From Candidatus Planktophila versatilis (GTDB lineage: Bacteria > Actinomycetota > Actinomycetes > Nanopelagicales > Nanopelagicaceae): DNA of 64,000 bases. Below the pieces are notes generated by a model. That model made no database searches and was not told the DNA's origin. It saw nothing but the letters and a program-made list of their open reading frames with translations. Below, piece after piece: positions 1 through 9,028 of this stretch (the stretch's first letter is position 1; each line of letters begins with the position of its first letter). Location: NCBI RefSeq assembly GCF_002288105.1, contig NZ_CP016774.1, positions 124,001 to 188,000 on the forward strand, given 5' to 3'. The translations under genes and the position numbers were made by a program.

Positions 1-1
1 T

Positions 2-262
2 TTAGTTGCCGCGCAGATTGCGCCATCGAATTTCGACCGCTATCTACGCGCCACCATCATCTCAAATAAATTATCTGGTGCTCTTGCAATGGGTGGAGTT
101 GCCGAAGCAGAGGTTCAGGCAAGGATCAGTGAGCTACTTCAGAAAAAGGCTGAGCAACTTAACGTCACAGTCAATCCTCGTTATGGCGTATGGGATGACG
201 CCTCAGGTGATTTGATTCCTGGAGATTCTGCTGGATCAGCAGTAGTTCCATCAAATAAGTAA
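2..262 (+). CDS. SurA-like protein, C-terminal end (partial)
   Basis: The reading frame is open from the window edge and stops at a TAA five bases before the mazG start. About 86 residues are visible: a charged helical stretch (QARISELLQKKAEQL) followed by a tail containing NPRYGVWDD and ending in VVPSNK. In many actinobacteria a SurA-type peptidyl-prolyl isomerase or chaperone lipoprotein lies between mfd and mazG and ends with a similar NPRYG tail. The assignment rests on that position and tail only; the catalytic and signal regions lie outside the window. Confidence 0.55.
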   Translation, partial: LVAAQIAPSNFDRYLRATIISNKLSGALAMGGVAEAEVQARISELLQKKAEQLNVTVNPRYGVWDDASGDLIPGDSAGSAVVPSNK

Positions 263-267
263 CGCTC

Positions 268-2266
<1,999 letters not shown>

Positions 2267-2275
2267 TAGCAAAAG

Positions 2276-2722
2276 ATGGCGCTCAAATCTAGTTCTGGAA
2301 AGCGAAAGAAAAGTTACCGTTCGCGGAATCTTAATTTCAATCGCCGCCAGGGATCTGGACGCTTGCTTGCTGTCACGGCAATCTTTTTTATGTTAGCCCT
2401 TTTCCTTGCACCTCCAATAAAGAATTACTTCGTTCAGCGCGCACAAATTAACGCTCTTGAATCACAGCTGAAGAGTGATAACTCAGCACTTGATGCAGCA
2501 CGCAAAGAATTACTGCTCTGGCAAGATCCTGAATATATCAAGTCTCAAGCGCGTGAACGGCTGCACTTCGTGCTGCCAGGTGAGCGGCAATACATTGTTA
2601 CCGGAACAGATGGCGAGAACTCTGACCAGCCTGCCCAGACCGATGTTGTGAGCAATCTTCCCGAAGGACAACCTTGGTATACCCGGATGATTGCCTCAAT
2701 TACCGAAGCAGGTAAAGGGTGA
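2276..2722 (+). CDS. ftsB: Septum formation initiator (FtsB/DivIC family)
   Basis: A 148-residue bitopic membrane protein. A basic N-terminal tail is followed by one membrane segment (about 30-48), a short coiled coil (about 52-85) and the conserved post-coil motif QARERLHFVLPGE (91-103). FtsB/DivIC proteins join FtsL and FtsQ in the divisome. It sits nine bases after eno and shares the GTGA overlap with the next gene, so eno, ftsB, DUF501 and ppx probably form one operon. The C-terminal tail is low in recognisable motifs. Confidence 0.9.
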   Translation: MALKSSSGKRKKSYRSRNLNFNRRQGSGRLLAVTAIFFMLALFLAPPIKNYFVQRAQINALESQLKSDNSALDAARKELLLWQDPEYIKSQARERLHFVLPGERQYIVTGTDGENSDQPAQTDVVSNLPEGQPWYTRMIASITEAGKG

Positions 2723-3219
2723 GCGCTGACAATCGCAAACCAACGGATGCAGATCTGGCTGTTATTGAAAATCAATTGGGGCGCACTCCCCGTGATGTAC
2801 ACGCTATTGCTTATCGCTGCCCCTGTGGAAAACCCGCTGTGGTTGAAACACCTCCACGTCTGAGTAACGGTGAACCGTTTCCTACTTTCTACTACGCAAC
2901 CTGCCCGCGTCTTACCGCAGCGATTTCAACTCTTGAAACAACCGGCATGATGGGTGCAATGCAAGCACGACTTGAAACCGATGCGGTATTAGCCGGTGAA
3001 TACGCAGCGGCGCACGATGATTACATTGCAGCTCGTTCTGCGCTACAGATAGATGTTCCAGAGGTAGAAAACGTATCGGCAGGTGGTATGCCCAATCGCG
3101 TCAAATGCCTGCACTCACTTATTGCTCATTCACTTTCTGCAGGACCGGGTGTAAACCCATTGGGCGATGAAGCACTTGCAGCGCTGCCCGAGTGGTGGAA
3201 GCACTTGTCATGCGAGTAG
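2719..3219 (+). CDS. DUF501 family protein
   Basis: A 166-residue protein of the DUF501 family, conserved in actinobacteria between ftsB and ppx/gppA. The region around 33-64 (RCPCGKPAVVETPPRL followed by FPTFYYATCP) holds the family's conserved cysteines, suggesting metal binding. The function is not known. It starts with GTG overlapping the ftsB stop and its end overlaps the exopolyphosphatase start, which indicates translational coupling. Confidence 0.88.
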   Translation: MSADNRKPTDADLAVIENQLGRTPRDVHAIAYRCPCGKPAVVETPPRLSNGEPFPTFYYATCPRLTAAISTLETTGMMGAMQARLETDAVLAGEYAAAHDDYIAARSALQIDVPEVENVSAGGMPNRVKCLHSLIAHSLSAGPGVNPLGDEALAALPEWWKHLSCE

Positions 3220-4118
3220 CCGCTATTGATTGCGGTACCAATTCAATTCGCTTACTGATTGCCGATATTGATGGTGCCAACTTTCGCGAAATACATCGCG
3301 AGATGGAGATTGTTCGCCTAGGCCAAGGCGTTGATAAGACCGGTCAATTTCATCCCGATGCAATCATTCGCACACTAGCTGCCGTAGATAAATTCGCAAT
3401 TGAAATAGCGAAGCGTGGCGTTGAAAAGATTCGCTTCTGTGCCACAAGTGCAACGCGCGATGCAACCAATAGAGACTTGTTTATCTATGGCGTTAAAGAA
3501 CGACTTGGTATCGGACCTGAAGTAATTCCAGGAGAAGTTGAAGCAGCGCTTTCCTTCCAGGGAGCCACGCGAGATTTCCCAGCCACAGACGGACCCTTTC
3601 TTGTCATTGATATTGGTGGGGGATCAACTGAGTTTGTCTTTGGCACCACAGATGTGGAATTTGCAAAGAGTATGAATATTGGTTGCGTCCGAATGACAGA
3701 GCGCCACTTCACTGGTGGAGATGCCAACCCGGGCCAAATTGCTGCAGCAATCGAAGATATCGATGAGGCAATTGCCCAAGCTGCCAAAATTGTTCCTATA
3801 ACTCAATCAAAGACTTTGATCGCAGTAGCTGGCACGGCAACTACTGTTGCAGCTGCTGCTCTAGAACTGCGCACCTATGACAGATATGCAATCCACCTCT
3901 CCCGAATCTCTGCCGAGAAGGTCCATGCAACTTCAAAGATGTTTCTTTCGAGCAAGCGAGAAGATCGCGAGGCACTTGGATATATGCACCCGGGTCGCGT
4001 TGATGTAATCGGTGCTGGTTCACTTGTTCTCTCACGCATCATGCTCGCAACCGGCGCTACCGAATTTGTTGCATCTGAATCAGATATTCTCGATGGAATG
4101 GCTTGGTCACTTGTATAA
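3210..4118 (+). CDS. ppx: Ppx/GppA family exopolyphosphatase
   Basis: A 302-residue phosphatase of the ASKHA fold, acting on polyphosphate and/or pppGpp. Visible motifs are the first phosphate loop DCGTNS (7-12) and the second loop VIDIGGGSTEFVFG (about 132-145). Length fits the short actinobacterial class, which lacks the C-terminal HD domain of E. coli Ppx. The ATG at 3210 lies inside the last codons of the DUF501 gene. An earlier in-frame GTG at 3192 is possible but would prefix residues not seen in the family. Confidence 0.92.
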   Translation: MRVAAIDCGTNSIRLLIADIDGANFREIHREMEIVRLGQGVDKTGQFHPDAIIRTLAAVDKFAIEIAKRGVEKIRFCATSATRDATNRDLFIYGVKERLGIGPEVIPGEVEAALSFQGATRDFPATDGPFLVIDIGGGSTEFVFGTTDVEFAKSMNIGCVRMTERHFTGGDANPGQIAAAIEDIDEAIAQAAKIVPITQSKTLIAVAGTATTVAAAALELRTYDRYAIHLSRISAEKVHATSKMFLSSKREDREALGYMHPGRVDVIGAGSLVLSRIMLATGATEFVASESDILDGMAWSLV

Positions 4119-4806
4119 GTCGATTGAATTACTTGATAAGGCAATTGTTAAATGCCATCAATGCCCTCGGTTAGTTGAGTGGCGCGAAGAAGTTGCAGTG
4201 GTAAAGCGTAAGTCATATGAAAACGAGACATACTGGGGAAAGCCAGTAACTGGATTTGGTTCAACAAAGCCCAAGATGCTCATCGTTGGGTTAGCACCCG
4301 GTGCCCACGGTGCCAACCGCACGGGGCGAATCTTCACCGGTGACTCTTCTGGTGATTGGCTCTACGGGTCATTACACCGAATCGGTATTGCAAAGATTGC
4401 AACATCTACTTCGCGCGATGATGGACAGGTACTCACAGAAACTCGAATCTCGATGGCTGTGCGTTGCGCTCCGCCAGGTAATAAACCCACCACTGAAGAG
4501 CGCGACACATGTGCACCCTATTTTGAAAACGAACTTCAACTGATTGCTCCCACAGTGAGATCTTTTGTCGCACTCGGCAACTTTGGCTGGCAGGTATTAA
4601 TCAAGTCGCTAAAGGCGCAAGGACATAAAATCCCAGCAACAAAGTTTGGACATGGATCTACGATTAAATATTCACACAACAAGATTGACTACTTAATCAT
4701 TGGTAGTTATCACCCAAGCCAACAGAACACTTTCACAGGCAAACTCACCAAGCCAATGCTCGATTCAGTGTTGAAGAAAGCAGCTAAGTTCGCGGGTATT
4801 AAGTAA
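4093..4806 (+). CDS. Family 5 (UdgB-type) uracil-DNA glycosylase
   Basis: About 237 residues, a uracil or deaminated-base DNA glycosylase with an iron-sulfur cluster. The active-site motif GLAPGAHGANRTG (about 67-79) with Ala in place of the usual acidic residue, and the HPSQQN motif near 216, mark the UdgB class. Cluster ligands fit CxxC at 21 and 24 plus two later cysteines (RCAPP and DTCAPY). The start is uncertain: ATG 4093 overlaps the ppx end, and a TTG at 4111 is also plausible. Confidence 0.85.
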   Translation: MEWLGHLYKSIELLDKAIVKCHQCPRLVEWREEVAVVKRKSYENETYWGKPVTGFGSTKPKMLIVGLAPGAHGANRTGRIFTGDSSGDWLYGSLHRIGIAKIATSTSRDDGQVLTETRISMAVRCAPPGNKPTTEERDTCAPYFENELQLIAPTVRSFVALGNFGWQVLIKSLKAQGHKIPATKFGHGSTIKYSHNKIDYLIIGSYHPSQQNTFTGKLTKPMLDSVLKKAAKFAGIK

Positions 4807-4838
4807 CTTTTCGCATAGTAGACTTCGCATCTCTATTG

Positions 4839-4911
4839 GCCCCCATAGTCCAATGGCAGAGACAGAGGACTTAAAATCCTTCCAGTATCGGTTCGAGTCC
4901 GATTGGGGGCA
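4839..4911 (+). tRNA. tRNA with anticodon UAA (Leu by codon), short variable loop
   Basis: A 73-nt cloverleaf: 7-bp acceptor stem (4839-4845 with 4904-4910), D-arm with GTC/GAC stem and GG in the loop, anticodon stem 4865-4869/4877-4881 with loop 4870-4876 and anticodon TAA at 4872-4874, T-stem 4887-4891/4899-4903 with TTCGAGT loop. CCA is not encoded. UAA reads leucine UUA, but the variable region is only 5 nt (4882-4886), so the molecule is class I in shape, unlike ordinary bacterial tRNA-Leu. It is the attachment site of the adjacent element, which restores its 3' part. Confidence 0.85.
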
Positions 4912-4912
4912 C
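4864..4912 (+). repeat. attL: left copy of 49-bp attachment repeat
   Basis: Runs from one base before the anticodon stem through the end of the tRNA plus one base. The identical sequence recurs at 12769-12817. On this side it completes the functional tRNA. Confidence 0.92.
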
Positions 4913-4914
4913 AG

Positions 4915-4940
4915 ATTCGTGCGTAAAGCGTTGCACGAAT
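4915..4940 (+). terminator. Hairpin after tRNA, possible terminator
   Basis: An 8-bp perfect stem (ATTCGTGC/GCACGAAT) with a 10-nt loop begins four bases after the tRNA. There is no proper T-run after it, so termination is weakly supported. The right half of this stem (GCACGAAT) also occurs shortly beyond attR (about 12845). Confidence 0.4.
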
Positions 4941-4968
4941 GAAGTTATTTATCAATCACCTGAATTAT

Positions 4969-4992
4969 GTATGCATACACAATGCATACACA
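4969..4992. promoter_or_regulatory. Putative integrase arm-type sites, left end
   Basis: Two adjacent copies of an ATGCATACAC motif, spaced about one helical turn apart. The same motif is present twice at 12671-12693 beside the integrase gene. Paired arm sites at both ends of an element are typical of tyrosine integrases; binding is inferred. Confidence 0.6.
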
Positions 4993-5017
4993 TTGCCTGA
5001 AGGATTTGAAGGCGATA

Positions 5018-5047
5018 ATCAGGTGCTCAGTGCCTTCCGCGCCTGAT
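5018..5047. other. Hairpin in element left end
   Basis: A 9-bp stem (ATCAGGTGC with GCGCCTGAT, one G-T pair) enclosing 12 nt. It lies in the gene-free 4913-5185 stretch, which otherwise holds only the arm sites and the inverted tRNA fragment. Confidence 0.4.
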
Positions 5048-5078
5048 CATCTGCGCTAGAGCAGGGCTCGACCTCCAT

Positions 5079-5104
5079 CTGTCTCTGCCATTGGACTATG
5101 GGGG
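5079..5104 (-). repeat. Inverted copy of the tRNA 5' half
   Basis: These 26 bases are an exact reverse complement of 4840-4865, that is tRNA nucleotides 2-27. The att repeat starts at tRNA nucleotide 26, so this fragment is almost exactly the part of the tRNA not contained in the att repeat. A plus-strand transcript across it would be antisense to the tRNA 5' half. Confidence 0.85.
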
Positions 5105-5185
5105 ACCCGGGGTTGTTAACTTTGAGCGTGCAGGTATCTGTACTACCTCTCTAGAAATATCTCCTAAATCGGATAGTCTAATAAG

Positions 5186-5668
5186 ATGAAGAGATCAGCA
5201 ACTTTAATTTCTATCTTGATTGTGATCTCGACGACAACTCACCTTCATTCTGCGAGTGCTGGAATTTTTGGTCCTAATTGCAAAAAAGTCCATCCGCAAG
5301 GAATCGACTTGAAGAATAAAATTGAGCGCAATTACAAGCTGATGATGATTCAAAAAAATCAAGGCAAAATTCAGAATGCATACACAACTTACAAAATTCT
5401 TAATAGACTCAATAATCAACTTGACGACCTAATGGGAAGTGATAAGAATTATCGGTGCTTCTTGGACGCTGAATACTCTCGGTCCACCTATGCCTGGAGC
5501 ACTGAATTTGCTGGCACGAAATATGGAGGACCTGTCAAGAATCTTTGCGCGCTTTGGGGGTACGGTTGTAAGGCGACGACAACCAAATATGCGAATCCGT
5601 GTGATGAATTCACTCTTCGCACCGATTATGTAGATTGCATCGAGGATCACGCTCGACCAACGGGTTAA
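5186..5668 (+). CDS. Hypothetical secreted protein
   Basis: 160 residues, not recognised. The N-terminus is a good Sec signal peptide: KR at 2-3, hydrophobic LISILIVIS, then a small-residue cleavage region SASAG near 22-26. The mature part has six cysteines, which could pair as disulfides after export. A third copy of the putative integrase arm motif (AATGCATACACAA) lies inside the gene at about 5375-5387. First cargo gene after the left end of the element. Confidence 0.6.
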   Translation: MKRSATLISILIVISTTTHLHSASAGIFGPNCKKVHPQGIDLKNKIERNYKLMMIQKNQGKIQNAYTTYKILNRLNNQLDDLMGSDKNYRCFLDAEYSRSTYAWSTEFAGTKYGGPVKNLCALWGYGCKATTTKYANPCDEFTLRTDYVDCIEDHARPTG

Positions 5669-5682
5669 TCACAGTGGCATCA

Positions 5683-6108
5683 ATGACAAAAGAGATTTCA
5701 ACCTTGTTTAGTGTTTTTTTCACGTCAATTCTGTTTCTCGCTGGATGTAGCAATTCTTCAAGCAATATTGGATCTAAGAATATGGCTTGTGCGTTTGTCG
5801 AGGGATATCTAGACAACAAAGCATTTGCTCTGAAAGACCTTGCTGAAGGTGGGAGTGCTAAAGAAAGTGTTGACTATTTTCTCAGCCCGCTATTGAAGGA
5901 GTTTGATGCTGACCTAGATTCCAAAGTGCTTTTTGGCGATTTTTTTGAAGCGATGATTTCTTGGGGGTCATCTGTTGATTTTGCACACGCGCAGAATAAT
6001 AGTGCGGCGATTACAAATGCAACCGTAGTCCTAGAGTCAGAAATGGATCAATTCGCGATTAGATGTGAAAACTTTGGTTGGAAATTTGAAAAAGACTATC
6101 GCCTATGA
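5683..6108 (+). CDS. Hypothetical lipoprotein
   Basis: About 141 residues, no recognised family. It begins with a lipoprotein signal: MTKEIS, a hydrophobic stretch and lipobox LAGC with the lipidated Cys at about residue 22. The frame is open upstream, but residues before 5683 would spoil the signal; a GTG at 5674 is a minor alternative. It follows the secreted-protein gene by 14 bases on the same strand, so the two may be co-expressed envelope proteins of the element. Confidence 0.6.
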   Translation: MTKEISTLFSVFFTSILFLAGCSNSSSNIGSKNMACAFVEGYLDNKAFALKDLAEGGSAKESVDYFLSPLLKEFDADLDSKVLFGDFFEAMISWGSSVDFAHAQNNSAAITNATVVLESEMDQFAIRCENFGWKFEKDYRL

Positions 6109-6125
6109 TGAAGAATTTTCAGAGA

Positions 6126-6407
6126 TTATTCAATCCAGGAAAGTAGTTCGCTCAGATTCTTAAAACCTTCATCCTCGGTCTCCAATCCTTTCATTAACAG
6201 ATCCCAAGTCCCCATTATCATCTCTAATCCAGCATCTGTTGGGGTTGCTAGACCCTCCGCGACCAAATATGCAAGTGGAACTCCGATGTCATTAAACTGA
6301 CAGAATTCTTCCCATAAGCCCTGATCTGTGTTTGCGTTATGGATTTCTCCAAGTATTTCGCAAATTGATTTGAAGTCGGTCATAATCTGAGAGTAGTTCA
6401 TTTCCAT
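6126..6407 (-). CDS. Hypothetical acidic protein
   Basis: 93 residues, strongly acidic, predicted mostly helical, no recognised domain. Its stop is 17 bases from the end of the lipoprotein gene on the other strand. Small acidic proteins on mobile elements can be antitoxins, immunity proteins or DNA mimics, but nothing here selects between these. Confidence 0.5.
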   Translation of the reverse strand: MEMNYSQIMTDFKSICEILGEIHNANTDQGLWEEFCQFNDIGVPLAYLVAEGLATPTDAGLEMIMGTWDLLMKGLETEDEGFKNLSELLSWIE

Positions 6408-6513
6408 TCAAAGGCAATACCCATTAATTGATGAATCGGGTATTTTTGGGGAGAGACGTACTCAAACGGCAGGAGGGGTAGACGCTAAGCCCAAAAAAAA
6501 CTAGATTTGTTTG

Positions 6514-6960
6514 ATGGGCTTCGAATTTAACGAACCAGCTTGGACCCCTCAGCAGGTTCTAGATTTTTGGGAAGGTGAGCACGGACCTTTATCTGATTCT
6601 TGGCGGAGAAAATTCTTGAGGGATATCTTTGTGTTAGAGATGTGCAATCAACATCCTGAACTCATTCGCGAGGCTATTGAAAAACGAAGAAAAGTTGAGA
6701 GAGCACTCGCGTACATTTATGCCACGCAAGATAGAAATATTCGAGCTGTAGAGAAGCTACTAGATGAACGTCATCCTGATCACGCGATTGGTATTGTCAA
6801 CGCTCATCACGGGAATAGAACAACTGACCCTTTTGATCCCAAGCGAGAAGATTTACTCTTTAAGTGCCAGGTGTGTAATCTGAAGCTATCCCTGCTTCGA
6901 AAATCAGAAGTAGACTTAGAAAACATCTGTAAGAGTTGCTCTGGCGAGGACGATAACTAA
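6514..6960 (+). CDS. Hypothetical protein with C-terminal zinc ribbon
   Basis: About 148 residues, family not recognised. The middle part is helical and basic (EKRRKVERALAYIY), followed by a segment rich in His and Asp. The C-terminus has CQVCN and CKSC, two CxxC pairs about 20 residues apart, which fit a zinc ribbon. A TTG precedes the ATG directly; the ATG is preferred. A GGAGGGG run at about 6472 is too far upstream to be its ribosome binding site, so the start is not firmly fixed. Confidence 0.5.
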   Translation: MGFEFNEPAWTPQQVLDFWEGEHGPLSDSWRRKFLRDIFVLEMCNQHPELIREAIEKRRKVERALAYIYATQDRNIRAVEKLLDERHPDHAIGIVNAHHGNRTTDPFDPKREDLLFKCQVCNLKLSLLRKSEVDLENICKSCSGEDDN

Positions 6961-6984
6961 ACCAGGAAGGGTTATTCTTTGATA

Positions 6985-7068
6985 ATGGAATCAAAAAAGA
7001 CGCTCTTTCGATGGGTTATTGGCTTTGCGATAGGTGCAGTTCTTTACGGAATCTTCTTGAATCTATAA
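6985..7068 (+). CDS. Putative 27-residue membrane microprotein
   Basis: A short ORF starting MESKKTLFRW, then one hydrophobic membrane-spanning stretch and ending FLNL. A purine-rich AGGAAGG lies about 15 bases upstream, longer than ideal spacing. It is followed by three more small membrane-protein ORFs on the same strand. Real expression is uncertain. Confidence 0.35.
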   Translation: MESKKTLFRWVIGFAIGAVLYGIFLNL

Positions 7069-7102
7069 CTTCCAAATTCTAATTTAGAAAAGGTTGTCAA
7101 TT

Positions 7103-7300
7103 ATGGGTGAAGCTGAAAATCGGGCAAGGCGAGAGGCCGAGTTTCTTAACGAGGAACTCCAAAATCAAAAAAACTATTACGAGGAAAGACTTAGACAACA
7201 AAAGGAAGCCTCGAAATTCTATAACCAAGATGGATTTTGGCTTGCTTTTTGGATAATCGGGCCGTTGATTTTACTCGCTTTAGGTTTTAACGTTGGTTAA
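7103..7300 (+). CDS. Hypothetical small membrane protein
   Basis: About 65 residues from the ATG: a charged, glutamate- and glutamine-rich coiled-coil-like N-terminal part (RARREAEFLNEELQNQ) and a single C-terminal membrane segment (FWLAFWIIGPLILLALGF). This layout suits a tail-anchored protein. The ORF also opens at a TTG at 7094; the ATG with an upstream AAAAGG is preferred. Unknown function. Confidence 0.45.
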   Translation: MGEAENRARREAEFLNEELQNQKNYYEERLRQQKEASKFYNQDGFWLAFWIIGPLILLALGFNVG

Positions 7301-7354
7301 CGAATATGGGCCAGACGAGGGTGGAAAAAGGTTAGCAATGAAACGTAAAGTCAT

Positions 7355-7573
7355 ATGAAATCAGAGAATCTAGATGAGTCCCATCAAGTTTATTCATCGG
7401 TGCGAGATTTGCTCGCAATATGGCTTTGGCGCATTTTTCTGATTCCAGTCTGGATTGGCGCAATAGGTTCATTTTTCGTAGGTTCATTGATCAGCAGTTT
7501 AGGAAGTCTTCTTTTCGCGACACTAATTACTGGCTTTATCTATTTGCACACATCTCGAAAGTTCGAGAAATGA
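7355..7573 (+). CDS. Hypothetical two-TM membrane protein
   Basis: 72 residues with two hydrophobic segments (IWLWRIFLIPVWIGAIG and a second after SLISSLGS). Its TGA stop overlaps the ATG of the next ORF in an ATGA, a sign of coupled translation. No family recognised. Confidence 0.5.
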   Translation: MKSENLDESHQVYSSVRDLLAIWLWRIFLIPVWIGAIGSFFVGSLISSLGSLLFATLITGFIYLHTSRKFEK

Positions 7574-7788
7574 CTAGTCAGAAACCGGATGACTATGACC
7601 ACGAAGTGAAATCAGTATTTGAGGGCGTCATCAAAGCGTTTTGGGGTCTTCTTTTTGGTATCGCTTGGGTTGGCGCAGTCTTGAATGCATTGATAAATGG
7701 CGCTTGGTTCGGAATAGTCTTTATGATCCCAGTCACTATTCTTTACTACTTTGTCCTAATCAAGAAGGATGCAATTTCTCGTTGGTAA
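7570..7788 (+). CDS. Hypothetical two-TM membrane protein
   Basis: 72 residues starting MTSQKPDDYDHEVKSVFEG, with two membrane segments (WGLLFGIAWVGAVLNALI and IVFMIPVTILYYFVLI). The frame is open upstream to 7420, but the ATGA overlap with the preceding gene points to 7570. Its length and layout match its neighbour's, so the two may form a hetero-oligomer or derive from duplication. No recognised family. Confidence 0.5.
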   Translation: MTSQKPDDYDHEVKSVFEGVIKAFWGLLFGIAWVGAVLNALINGAWFGIVFMIPVTILYYFVLIKKDAISRW

Positions 7789-7799
7789 TTGTCGTTGCC

Positions 7800-7858
7800 A
7801 AGAGATCGGATTGAACCTAAATTGAATGTACTCTTACTCCAACCCTCTGGATCGCCCA
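7800..7858 (-). pseudogene. Relic of a second zinc-finger/GIY-YIG gene C-terminus
   Basis: On the minus strand this stretch reads GDPEGWSKSTFNLGSIRSL, which aligns with GYSEAWSKSTFESKSIKEL near the end of the GIY-YIG protein at 9012-10562. At DNA level 7825-7842 and 9082-9099 are identical over 18 bases and similar beyond. No start or zinc-finger part remains, and the DUF6994 stop codon abuts it. Confidence 0.65.
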
Positions 7859-8587
7859 TTAACTAGTCTCATTCACTGACCATTCTCTTATGCGTTGGTT
7901 CCGTCGCCTGACGAACTCCAGAGTGCCCATTTTGTATTCGCGGTATTCGGCGGCAGTATCAGGAATTGGAGATCCCGCAAAAGCGTTTTTTGCCGCAGTG
8001 AAGAAATTGACTCTCTCGTAGCTGTTGTCAACGAGGTCCTGTAACAAGAAGAAGTCAACATAGCCTTGAAAGTCTTTGAAAAGGGAAAAGAAAAAGTTGT
8101 TAATGGGAGAACCAAAAGTATTCTCAAGTGGGTGTTCCAGTCTCTGGTAATGCAATCGAATACATTCCAAAGTTAAGTCAAATCTATCTGCAATCTTCCT
8201 ATTGAAACCTCTCGCACCATTTATTGTCATTCCTCCACCCTCTCTTTCCGAGGGAAAAATCAAATAACCACCTATTGTTGAACCCTTATCTCTAAATTCT
8301 TCAAATTCAGCTTGATTTATCTGACTATTTAAATGTGCGATCTTCTTTGTTCCTATATATGAGTTGGAGATGGAGTCGCTACCAAATTTGAGAGTTTGCA
8401 TATTGAATCTATATATGAGCGTTGAATTAATCTCTTCAATCTCAAACCTCTCGCCAATAGGCAATTGTTTTGACCACAGAAAGCGGTGATAGCTTCTCAA
8501 GGTAGGGCTGTAAGCATCGGGATCTTTGCCATTTGAGTCACTTCTAAAGTCAAACGATGTATCAATCTCCAAGTTTTGATGCCTCAA
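7859..8587 (-). CDS. DUF6994 family protein
   Basis: 242 residues resembling what I recall of the DUF6994 family: an N-terminal SFDFRSDSNGKDPDAYSP, then SYHRFLWSKQLP, TINGARGFNRKIADRFDLTL and a YVDFFLLQDLV segment. The family is small and without known function. Here it is the last gene of a minus-strand group that starts with the zinc-finger/GIY-YIG gene. It ends against a relic of a second copy of that nuclease, so it may have been inserted into or recombined with such a locus. Confidence 0.6.
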   Translation of the reverse strand: MRHQNLEIDTSFDFRSDSNGKDPDAYSPTLRSYHRFLWSKQLPIGERFEIEEINSTLIYRFNMQTLKFGSDSISNSYIGTKKIAHLNSQINQAEFEEFRDKGSTIGGYLIFPSEREGGGMTINGARGFNRKIADRFDLTLECIRLHYQRLEHPLENTFGSPINNFFFSLFKDFQGYVDFFLLQDLVDNSYERVNFFTAAKNAFAGSPIPDTAAEYREYKMGTLEFVRRRNQRIREWSVNETS

Positions 8588-8623
8588 ACTCTTCCGTCAA
8601 CCGCATTAATTGGTTAATTGCTG

Positions 8624-9028
8624 TCACCACCAATGTCTGTCACCAGGTTGATTGCGTAAATCTTCCATTGTTATTTCAATCGGCTCTAATGGTGACATTT
8701 CAGCCGGATCGGCCTTAACCTGTTTCGGCTTTTCTCTCATCTTACGACTTTCAAGTAAAGCATCTCTTTCAGCAACGTGTTTCAGAAATTCTTTCCGAAC
8801 TTCCTCGTCAACGGATAAATCCTGAATCACGGTATTTGCTTTGATGTCGTGAAGAACCTCTGACAATTTTCTGAACTTTTTCAATGATGGATATATAAAC
8901 TCAGAGTCATACCAAATAATCCTCGCTACAAGTGGATCACTTGTGAATACTGAATGCCACTCGGGTTCAAGTCGGCCCCATAAAACTTGCCAAGCCGCAA
9001 GTAAATCTTCGCTATCTAGTTTTGCCAT
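8624..9028 (-). CDS. Hypothetical protein overlapping the GIY-YIG gene
   Basis: 134 residues from ATG 9028 (a TTG at 9037 adds three). No recognised family. The N-terminal part is hydrophobic/aromatic and folded-looking (LLAAWQVLWGRLEPEW), and the C-terminal part is charged and probably disordered, with a proline-rich stretch. Its start lies inside the 3' end of the GIY-YIG gene, behind a GAGG at about 9045, which implies coupled translation and a functional link such as partner, inhibitor or immunity protein. Confidence 0.55.
   Translation of the reverse strand: MAKLDSEDLLAAWQVLWGRLEPEWHSVFTSDPLVARIIWYDSEFIYPSLKKFRKLSEVLHDIKANTVIQDLSVDEEVRKEFLKHVAERDALLESRKMREKPKQVKADPAEMSPLEPIEITMEDLRNQPGDRHWW

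Noticed and set aside
7420-7569. Upstream part of the 7420-7788 frame as coding
   Set aside because: It lies in the alternate frame of the 7355-7573 gene; the ATGA overlap at 7570 is the likely start.
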